DNA from: Adiantum capillus-veneris
Lineage: Eukaryota > Streptophyta > Polypodiopsida > Polypodiales > Pteridaceae
DNA: 58,000 bases
Direction of reading: 5' to 3'
NCBI GenBank assembly: GCA_014529385.2
Contig: CM043956.1
Span: 65,600,620 to 65,658,619, forward strand
Both the position numbers and the translations under genes were made by a program. The notes under the pieces were generated by a model. The model was not told the DNA's origin. It made no database searches and saw nothing but the letters and a program-made list of their open reading frames with translations. Shown in pieces: positions 50,900 through 58,000 of this stretch (positions within the stretch are counted from its first letter, which is position 1; each line of letters opens with the position of its first letter).

Positions 50900-53677
50900 A
50901 TTCAGTGCTTCATCAAAAGACAGAGGCTCCTCAACATCATGTAAACTAGACACAGCCAAAGCATAACAATCTGATGCATAAGATGCATGGCGAGAGCCTG
51001 AACGAGTACGACTAGATAAAGGTGCATCCAATTTACTGTCACGCAAAGTGTGCACCAGCAACTTTGGCATACCTCTAGCCTGCTCATTTTCAGCCCTTTC
51101 CTCATCAAGTACATCATGTACATCTGCATCAGTAATAGGCTGTTCTAAAACATTTTCAGAAACCCCCATAGGCTGTACATTTGCCTCATTGGAACTTACA
51201 TTCGTATTTCCACCACTGAAAAGAGGCAACAAAGTGTCATAAATGTCCTGTGAGCTTACATTACTGTCTCTAGTACATGACACCAAGGGCTGAACAGAGT
51301 CTTCCACAAACACTACATCCCGTGAAACCAGAATACGTTTTGTTTGCGGATGATACAACCTGTAACCTTTGCTTTCAGCACTATAACCAACAAAAATACA
51401 TTTGACAGCCTTATCATCCAATTTTCTGCGCTGCACTTGTGGCACCAAAGCATATGCCAAACAGCCAAAAACACGCATGTGCTCAATAGAAGGTTTTCTA
51501 TCATGCCATGCTTCATATGGAGTAATCGACTGCAAAGCTTTCGTAGGACACCTGTTAAGTACATAAGTGGCACACATGATGGCCTCAAGCCAAAAAGAAT
51601 GCGGCAAAGCTTGACTTTTGACCATACATCGTGCCATTTCCGTTAGTGACCTGTTTTTCCTCTCAGCAACACCATTTTGCTGAGGTGTATAAGGCACTGT
51701 ACATTGGTGTTTTATCCCACGACTAGCCAGAAATGCATTAAATTCATGAGACATATACTCCCCCCGTCGATCGGAACGGAGGGTGCCCATAGTACATTTT
51801 GAGACATTTTCAGCCATAGCCAAAAATTGTTTGAAGCACATAAAAACTTCCGACTTCGCTTTAAGCGGAAATACCCATGCATGCCTGGAGTAATCATCAA
51901 TGAAAGTCACGAAGTACAGGTAATTTCCCAAGGACAGAGTTTGCATGGGCCCACAAACATCACTATGCACAAGCTGCAACCTGCATGTGGCCCTAACTGA
52001 ACCATCCTTTGGAAACTTAGAACGCTGCATTTTACCTTGAATACAACCTTCACAAACATGTTTGACAGGTGCTTCAAGAGGCGGCAAAGAAGCAACCATA
52101 TCAGATTTCTGCAAACGCAGCAAACTGGCAAAATTCAGATGACCAAAACGTGCATGCCAAAGTTTTGCATTTGAAATAGCCCTTGAATCTGCAACAGCAT
52201 TTGCAAAATTTTGTCCACACTTGTCATACAAAGTGAGCTTATACAGCCCACGGCACAAAAGCCCAGATGCAACAATTTCATCACCAAAACTGAGATCATG
52301 AACTGTACATCTGTCATCCACAAATTTGAGTACAAGTCCAAGTCTAGCAAGTGCGGATACAGACAAGAGATTCTTCTTGATCCCAGGTACATAAAGTGCA
52401 TCAACAAGTGTGAAGGAACTGCCATTAGCAGCAGTGAGCACAATCTTTCCAACTCCCTGAACTGGATAAGAGGCGTTGTTGGCACAAGTGACTGAATTCC
52501 CATGAGGGACAGACTCGAGAGAGGTAAACAATTCACGATGTGAGGTAATGTGCTTTGTAGCACCACTGTCGAAATACCACACATGTGAATCTGCAGCAAC
52601 TGACAAGCATGCATCATGGACAGCAGGATTGTAAGTGCACTCTGCGCTAAAAGCCCATTCTGCATCAACATCAGCATCACAATCTCCTTTCACAGAAGAC
52701 TCAACAATGGCTGCATTTGTAGTGGAACCAGCATTTGCAGTGGAACCACCCTCTTTCTTCTTAGCCTCTTTGGCCTTCAACTTAGGACACGACTTGATCA
52801 AGTGATCATTGGCTTTACAATAATGGCAATGCATCTTCTTTTTGCCCTTATCACCAGAATTGCCAAACGAAGTGCTGCCAGCAGAAGCATTAGGAACATA
52901 ATTTTTGCCACTCGCAGCAGAACCATAAGAAGTGGCTGCATTACTGTTACCACCCTTTCTTTGAGAAGCAATAAAAGCCTGTTCAAGTGCACGCTGCCTA
53001 GTCCTGTTTTTTCTAGAAAGTGACTCTTGCAACAGCAATGTGCATAATGCATCAAACTTGACAACTTCAGGATTTCCTTGGGTCATGAGTCTCCAAGTAC
53101 TAGCAAAAGTCTGGTAGGAATCTGGTAAGGCATCAAGAACAGTCTGCACAAGGGAACTTTCCAAAATGACTTCACCTGCAGAAATGAGTTGCTCATTGAT
53201 ATCCTTGACACTAGCAAGGAAAGTGTCCATATCATCTTCCTCATGCATAATCTTCGACTCTAGCTCTTTACGCAGCAAAGCAATTTTAGCCTCATTGCGG
53301 CTTGCATAAAGACCTGCTAGAATATCCCAAGCCTGTTTTGCAGATTTTGCTGAACGGATGTGAGGAATAATGGTGCGCTTCACAGACAACGCAATCAATG
53401 CATGAGCCTGCGCATCCTTAACATCCCAACGAGCTTGTTCTGCCATAGGCAAAACAACTCTAACAGCTGCAATCCTTGCAGCAAGACCTGCAACATCCTC
53501 AACATCGCCTACATCTTCAGAACCAGGACGTACATCAATGCCCTGCACAATGTTCCAGACACCTTTTGACACAAGAACATGTTGCATCATATAAGCCCAC
53601 ATAGGGTAGTTGTCCCCATCCAACCTGTCCTCAGCAGCAAACATCTTGAACACATCTGTGTTGTTGTTGTCAGCCAT
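50897..53677 (-). CDS. gag-pol: copia A copy 2 gag-protease-integrase
   Basis: The open frame extends to 53737; the probable start is the ATG at 53677 (MADNNNTDVFKMFAAEDRLDGDNYP), the start also seen in copy 1. In the longer numbering (946 aa): gag about 21-240; zinc knuckle CHYCKANDHLIKSC at 304-317; protease DSHVWYFDSGATKHIT (DSG at 390-392); LWHARFGHLNF; integrase with HSDVCGPM, LRSDRRGEYMS and NGVAERKNRS. DRRGE replaces the more usual DRGGE, and the catalytic Asp stays. The linker ends VEEPLSFDEALN followed by TGA. Copy 1 and the 1756 fragment have a sense codon there. Confidence 0.95.
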   Translation of the reverse strand: MADNNNTDVFKMFAAEDRLDGDNYPMWAYMMQHVLVSKGVWNIVQGIDVRPGSEDVGDVEDVAGLAARIAAVRVVLPMAEQARWDVKDAQAHALIALSVKRTIIPHIRSAKSAKQAWDILAGLYASRNEAKIALLRKELESKIMHEEDDMDTFLASVKDINEQLISAGEVILESSLVQTVLDALPDSYQTFASTWRLMTQGNPEVVKFDALCTLLLQESLSRKNRTRQRALEQAFIASQRKGGNSNAATSYGSAASGKNYVPNASAGSTSFGNSGDKGKKKMHCHYCKANDHLIKSCPKLKAKEAKKKEGGSTANAGSTTNAAIVESSVKGDCDADVDAEWAFSAECTYNPAVHDACLSVAADSHVWYFDSGATKHITSHRELFTSLESVPHGNSVTCANNASYPVQGVGKIVLTAANGSSFTLVDALYVPGIKKNLLSVSALARLGLVLKFVDDRCTVHDLSFGDEIVASGLLCRGLYKLTLYDKCGQNFANAVADSRAISNAKLWHARFGHLNFASLLRLQKSDMVASLPPLEAPVKHVCEGCIQGKMQRSKFPKDGSVRATCRLQLVHSDVCGPMQTLSLGNYLYFVTFIDDYSRHAWVFPLKAKSEVFMCFKQFLAMAENVSKCTMGTLRSDRRGEYMSHEFNAFLASRGIKHQCTVPYTPQQNGVAERKNRSLTEMARCMVKSQALPHSFWLEAIMCATYVLNRCPTKALQSITPYEAWHDRKPSIEHMRVFGCLAYALVPQVQRRKLDDKAVKCIFVGYSAESKGYRLYHPQTKRILVSRDVVFVEDSVQPLVSCTRDSNVSSQDIYDTLLPLFSGGNTNVSSNEANVQPMGVSENVLEQPITDADVHDVLDEERAENEQARGMPKLLVHTLRDSKLDAPLSSRTRSGSRHASYASDCYALAVSSLHDVEEPLSFDEALN

Positions 53678-54024
53678 GGTACATGCTGCACCTGATGTGA
53701 AAACTGCCCGAAAATAGGAGAAATGGAGCGGGAACAACTTGTGCTATATAGCACAAACCGTAGAAGACTATAAGGCACCTGTTATGCAGAAAACGGCACG
53801 GACAGAAAATCTGCACAAAATGACGAAATAGCCTGTGCAGTACTGCCTGTTGTGGAAACGGAGGCCGAAATGAGCCCAAATCAAAATTCTGAGCAGACCA
53901 AGCTCTTCGAGCTTACCCAAAATATTTGTCGACCTGCGAACGCTCGCCAAAGCTCACTGAAATCGGAGAAAGTGAGCAGGCGTGTGTTGGAGCAGCTGGC
54001 GACTAAGCCCGGGAGGACGTGACC

Positions 54025-54038
54025 TGCTCTGATACCAA
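54025..54038 (-). other. copia A copy 2 primer binding site
   Basis: Minus strand TGGTATCAGAGCAG directly after the 5' LTR, the initiator-Met tRNA site. Confidence 0.9.
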
Positions 54039-54039
54039 T

Positions 54040-54266
54040 TGTTGGAATTAGGGTTGCAGAGAAACACACACAGCTTGGAGAAGACGAAGGAAGCTCAAGG
54101 CACACAATAGAGAGTGTGTTACTTAGTGTGCAATGGAAAGATAGATAGCCCTAGAGTGATGGGCGTATATACCATGCACAGGGGAAAAAACCTCCTAAAG
54201 AGGGAAAAAATGCCCCGGCGGTCCTAGTGTGTTCACACACATCACTACCACATGTATATGGTAACA
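54040..54266 (-). repeat. copia A copy 2 5' LTR
   Basis: The plus strand runs TGTTGGAATTAGGG to ATGGTAACA. Contains GTATATAC at 54165-54172, the likely TATA region, also in the other family A LTRs. Confidence 0.95.
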
Positions 54267-54271
54267 AACAC

Positions 54272-55100
54272 AAATTTGTTGGCTAATAGGTAATGTCTAT
54301 ATTTTTTACGGCATAGATCATCCCTAATCCTTCCCTTTTGGTGGTTGTATAGTTTTTCTCTGCCACATTCAGCCATCTACTAGCATAAGAAATGGATAAT
54401 AAACTTTTTCGTCTCCTGGTTGAGCTAATATACACCCAATGGCAAAATTGGAAGCATCAACATGTATATGGAATATCTTATTCCAATCTGGTTCTTTCAG
54501 TATTGGGGCTATTGTGAGAGCTTGTTTAAGCTTCATGAAGGATTCTTCACACTCATCAGTCCATGCAAAAAGTGTAATCAGTCCATAGATGGGTTTTGCG
54601 ATTATAGCATACATATAAATGAATCGTCTATAATATCCACAATGTCCCATGAAAGCCCGAACCCATTTGACTGTTGTCGGTCTAGGCAATTTAGCAATGA
54701 CATGAATTTTATCCATATCGATTGCTATGCCGTTTTTTGACACTAAATGTACAAGAAATTTTCATTGTCTACTCATAAATGTGCACTTTTCAGGATTTAA
54801 GCAAATCCTATAAAGTCTACCTTTTTTGAATATCTTTTTGAGATGTTCAAAATGATCAGCCCGGATTGATGAATGTACACATAAATCATCCATATATACT
54901 TCCAAGAAATTCCTAAGATATTCTTTGAAAGCATGGCTCATCAATCTTTGAAAGGTGGCGGGAGCATTAGTTAGCTCAAAAGGCATAAGTCTATAGGCAA
55001 AAATACCCCATTCAGTTGCAAATACAGTTTTATGCTGATCCTTTGGATAAACCAAAAGTTGATTGTAATCCAAAAAGCTGTCTAAAAAGCTGTAAGCTTA
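54272..55100 (-). pseudogene. gypsy G RT and RNase H N-terminal part
   Basis: 54762-55073 holds the RT palm: FLDYNQLLVYPKDQHKTVFATEWG, LMPFELTNAPATFQR and catalytic YMDD in EVYMDDLCVHSS. A stop and frame change at about 54760 lead to 54369-54743, the RT thumb and RNase H start: VRAFMGHCGYYRRFI, FAWTDECEESFMKLKQAL, HIHVDASNFAIGCILAQPGDE. The N-terminal RT fingers are missing: sequence goes from PR-RT linker straight to the SFLDYNQ block at about 55100. RNase H continues at 49088 beyond copia A copy 2. Confidence 0.85.
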
Positions 55101-55802
55101 TTTTCTCTTAAATAGTTCTAAAACATGCTCGGTTCTTGTAATGGAATGGAACACTCATTACATCTTTACTTTCTTCCTCGGTTGTTTCCATTTCATTGGT
55201 ATACACCTTCTTTAGAGTTTTCTTCAACTCTTGATATTTTTTCTTTTGTTCAACCCGTGTCATGGATGATTCATTATCTTGGTGCTTAGGTTTTGATTGA
55301 GTTTCTTTTCTCATTTTCCTTGATGTTTTTGATTTTCCTTGCTTGTTTTCTGAAGGATGTCTACCCGCGATTTTGTCTTTGACACAATCATGTGCATTCT
55401 ATCTGCATCAGAAACTGTGTTATGCTAGAAACTGATGCCATAGGTCTAGATTTCAAGTTTTTGGTTCTTCTTTTCCTTTTATACCATTTTTGTCTTCTTG
55501 GTTTCTAGTTTGGAAAGTTAAAAAACTTTTTCTCTCCTCCTTTTAGGAGTAGTTGGGCTCTCACATGTTTTATTTTCTGATCCAAAATCATTGGATGTAG
55601 TTGAATGTTCTTCAAATTCATCAGTAGCATCATAATAGAGGTCTAAAAAGATTTGTTGAGCTTTCAGTAAGTCCTTGGGTTCGTGAACTTCATCTTCAAT
55701 GTGGAGGGTTGAGATCATTTGTATGGAAATTATGTCATAACCATCCTCATTGCAAAATTGAGTAGGCATAGACTTATTTACACACACATCCATTATTGCC
55801 AA
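55101..55802 (-). pseudogene. gypsy G protease-RT linker remnants
   Basis: Two short frames: 55518-55802 (acidic, HIEDEVHEPKDLLKAQQIFLDLYYDATDEFEEH) and 55108-55314 (basic, KYQELKKTLKKVYTNEMETTEEE). They lie where a charged linker between protease and RT is expected. No domain recognised. Confidence 0.5.
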
Positions 55803-55890
55803 AATTTGAGTCCATCACAAAAAAATGCTCCGAAAAGGGTTCAGCTATATATGCTTCATCTGTGGAATCCCTTTCTAAGATACATTCTTC

Positions 55891-56420
55891 TCATTTTAAA
55901 CTCCTGTTTTCTGAGGCTCCATACATCCAAATAGGTGTCTCTTTATTTAACCAAGATGGAAGCTTTGATTCAGCTGAAGAGACTGAGTCAAATTCTTGAA
56001 TGGGTGTTTTCATTACATCTCTATAAGTGTGATCTTTCAAATTAACTCTTGTGATTGATCCCACTTGCTTCAAGTATAGATAATGGTTTTCCCAATCTTG
56101 AATGAGTTGTACTTGCCGCATGAATGACCTTCCCAAGATGATTTCATAATTAAGTTTCTTTTTAAAGTCCATTATCGCAAAAGTATGTTGATAATCAACT
56201 CCAGAGGAACTAACTATCACTTTTTCAAGAAGTCCTAGGGGTTTTTCTATGTGTCCATTTGTGCCAATTGTAATTTCATTCGAGTTTGTTTAATGGCTAG
56301 TTTTCCCCATGATTCCCATACTGCTTTTGTGGCTATGGCTATGTCAGCCCCACTGTCCAAGTATTGCCATGGTTTTTACATCATTATATCTTACTGGAAG
56401 GGTTGTGTTTCCTTCTTCCC
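55891..56420 (-). pseudogene. gypsy G protease
   Basis: Across one frame change: YNDVKTMA, then QYLDSGADIAIATKAVWESWG near 56330-56370 gives the catalytic DSG, followed at 55891-56220 by VDYQHTFAIMDFKKKLNYEIILGRSFMR, the C-terminal half ending in ILGRSF. The normal position, before RT. Confidence 0.75.
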
Positions 56421-56491
56421 CCTCGTAGTATTCTCAGTCTTTGTTCATAGGGACGGATCTAATCTCCTTGTTATCCAATTCATGTTTCAAT

Positions 56492-57040
56492 TTACCCAAA
56501 TTTTTTTGCGATTAGCCCTATTATCCCCACCTTCTCTAGAGTTTTTTGTAAATCATTCCGTAAATATGGTCTGATTTTTAATAGTTCTCCCAAGGTAAGA
56601 GTACATCGAATGGGAGTTGACATGATTGAATGGATGTTCTCTACCTCTAGGGTCTGTTCCGCTCTTTTTACCTGAGTGGTTTTGCACACTATGGACTCAT
56701 CTTCGTTGTCTCCTAAGTAAGAGGGCAGTGTTTTAAGAGTCAATGGTTTAGACATTCCTGATGCCTCAGAATTGCAATCCCCATAAAAGGATTGTATATC
56801 AATGTCCATATCAGAAGGTAAATTGTCTAACCAGACTTCCTCTATAGGAGCTGATTTCAAAGTTATGCTCCCATCATTAATCTCTCTCACTTTTTCCCAT
56901 AAATATCTTGTCCAATCTTCCTCCACAAACGAGATTACATCTAAAGCATCTTCGCTGTCAGGCACTATGAATCTTGGCTCTTTGGTTTCAAGGTGGGAAT
57001 CAACCACCACTTTGGATTTCTCTTTATTGGTTACTACCAC
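56492..57040 (-). CDS. gypsy G gag-protease linker frame
   Basis: 182 residues between gag knuckle and protease. Acidic first half (VPDSEDALDVISFVEEDW), then STPIRCTLTLGELLKIRPYLRNDLQKTLEK, a pattern I associate with the segment just before gypsy proteases. Open throughout, while its neighbours are broken. No catalytic motif. Confidence 0.5.
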   Translation of the reverse strand: MVVTNKEKSKVVVDSHLETKEPRFIVPDSEDALDVISFVEEDWTRYLWEKVREINDGSITLKSAPIEEVWLDNLPSDMDIDIQSFYGDCNSEASGMSKPLTLKTLPSYLGDNEDESIVCKTTQVKRAEQTLEVENIHSIMSTPIRCTLTLGELLKIRPYLRNDLQKTLEKVGIIGLIAKKFG

Positions 57041-57590
57041 AAGCTCCTCAGGTTTTGCTATACTCTCAAGTTGGGTTTTTGTTTTTCTGCATTTCTTGAG
57101 TAATTCTTACCAAATTTTGATAAGCTTCAAGCTTAGCTGCTTCCAAATCTGGAGAAGGATAGTTTTTCCATTTGCGTTACATATTTTGACCTGCTTTAAG
57201 TCTCGCTTGAAAAGCTTCCAGGCTGCATTGATTGGATCAAAAATTTTATCTACCAAAATTGAACCTTCAGATTTTATTGTGGTTTCCTTGATTTCATTCC
57301 CAGTTTCTTTCATTTTTTCCTAGAATAGTTTTTTGGCTTTTTCCTCAATTTCCTCCCTTTGTTTCTGTTTTCTCATCTCATATCTTTGACATCTTCTTTT
57401 CTTGGCCTTTTGAGAGTAATTTTAAGTATTCTCTGATTCATCAGAGGAGTTATGTTTCTTTTTCTTAGCTTGGGCTCTAGTGATCACCTTGAATGTAACA
57501 ATAGGTTCACTTTCCGAAGGGATACTAGGTATCAATTGGACTACATTTACCACTACTTTTCCTTTGTTTAACGGATTTTTTGGATAGTCT

Positions 57591-57996
57591 TCAGAAAAGT
57601 GTCCTCAATTTTTGTAGCATTGTGTACAAAGATTCAAATGGCTTAATGTTCTTATCAGGTTCTGGGCATTCATTTTTCCAATGATCATCTGCACCACAAT
57701 TATGGTAGTTTTCATACTTTGGCTTAATCATGGGTCTTACCATTGAAGGTCTAACACCTTGATTAGGTACAAAGTACATTGGTGTAAGCTCTAATGTAGC
57801 ATAAGTCACAGGTTCTCCCATTGAAGGTTATACCACTCTCTACCATTACTGTAGATGGACTAGGCTCAACATAAGCTGTAACAGGCACGAGTGCTTGTTC
57901 ATCTACGACTCCTTCTGAATGTATGTACTTTATAGGCACTATATTATGACCAGAAAATGGAGGTTGTTGATCCAACACTCGTTGTGGTCTTTCCAT
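57591..57996 (-). pseudogene. gypsy G gag end with zinc knuckle
   Basis: Two overlapping frames. 57763-57996 holds a Pro-rich gag tail. 57591-57821 reads YHNCGADDHWKNECPEP, a CCHC knuckle in which the first Cys is lost. The remainder of gag is beyond the window edge. Confidence 0.65.
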
Positions 57997-58000
57997 ACCC

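Larger units (their letters stand above)
49089..54266 (-). mobile_element. young copia family A element, copy 2, 5178 bp
   Basis: LTRs of 227 bp that differ at two positions, AACAC target duplication, initiator-Met PBS (54025-54038), polypurine tract (CCAGGGGGGA, minus, near 49320) and an almost intact coding region with one in-frame TGA. Inserted in the RNase H of gypsy G. Confidence 0.97.
46384..57996 (-). mobile_element. old Ty3/gypsy element G, interrupted by copia A copy 2
   Basis: Minus-strand order from the right edge: gag knuckle, linker, protease, RT, start of RNase H, [copia A copy 2, 49089-54266], end of RNase H, integrase, a second protease-like frame, and a basic frame. The AACAC target duplication shows where the two halves joined. 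The 5' LTR and most of gag lie beyond the window. Many stops; dead. It lacks the second RNase H of Tat-1. Confidence 0.85.

Noticed and set aside
56802-57323. 173-residue plus-strand ORF with hydrophobic stretches
   Set aside because: Antisense of gypsy G gag-protease linker; hydrophobic residues come from reading acidic codons backwards.

Overview
The window is a piece of a large, repeat-dominated nuclear genome of a land plant. The signs are full-length plant-type Ty1/copia elements, a Ty3/gypsy element of the Tat type (a second RNase H follows the first), a non-LTR retrotransposon, long GA/CT and GT microsatellites, and deep nesting of old elements. I see no host protein gene, tRNA, rRNA or CRISPR. 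The exact plant cannot be read from the sequence. A seed-free vascular plant such as a fern is only my impression from the retroelement types.

Left part (1-14100): a decayed PIF1-like helicase, probably from a Helitron (700-1435). Then an internally deleted fragment of copia family A (1756-2410). Then a nearly complete Tat-type gypsy element on the minus strand (3663-12528), with a 1454-bp 3' LTR, a truncated 5' LTR, a PBS, small leader ORFs, gag-protease and pol, the last two separated in frame by one TAG. An LTR of a further family and a decayed minus-strand gag follow.

Middle (14100-25500): an old plus-strand copia (family C; 5' LTR 14102-14368, 3' LTR from 24935) is split by a pristine minus-strand copia (family B, 14983-20615). 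Family B has two identical 187-bp LTRs, a TTTTG target duplication and one uninterrupted gag-pol ORF. It is the youngest and most likely active element here. A second Tat-like LTR (about 23520-24804) also lies inside the old copia.

Region 25500-39980 is a graveyard: a 55-bp minisatellite, LTR relics, a gypsy PR-RT relic, a family A fragment with an internal tandem duplication, a gypsy that lost PR-RT-RH but kept gag and integrase, a minus-strand Tat-like LTR with its PBS, a 5'-truncated LINE bounded on both sides by GA microsatellites, and the 3' end of another copia (family D).

Right part (39980-57996): two family A copia elements in opposite orientation, about 4 kb apart. The plus-strand copy (39980-45045) is decayed. 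The minus-strand copy (49089-54266) is young: LTRs differ at 2 of 227 positions, the target duplication is AACAC, and the coding region is broken by one in-frame TGA. The young copy sits inside the RNase H region of an older minus-strand gypsy (G, 46384 to beyond the right edge). Gypsy G has two tandem H2C2 integrase fingers and, unusually, a second retropepsin-like reading frame downstream of integrase.
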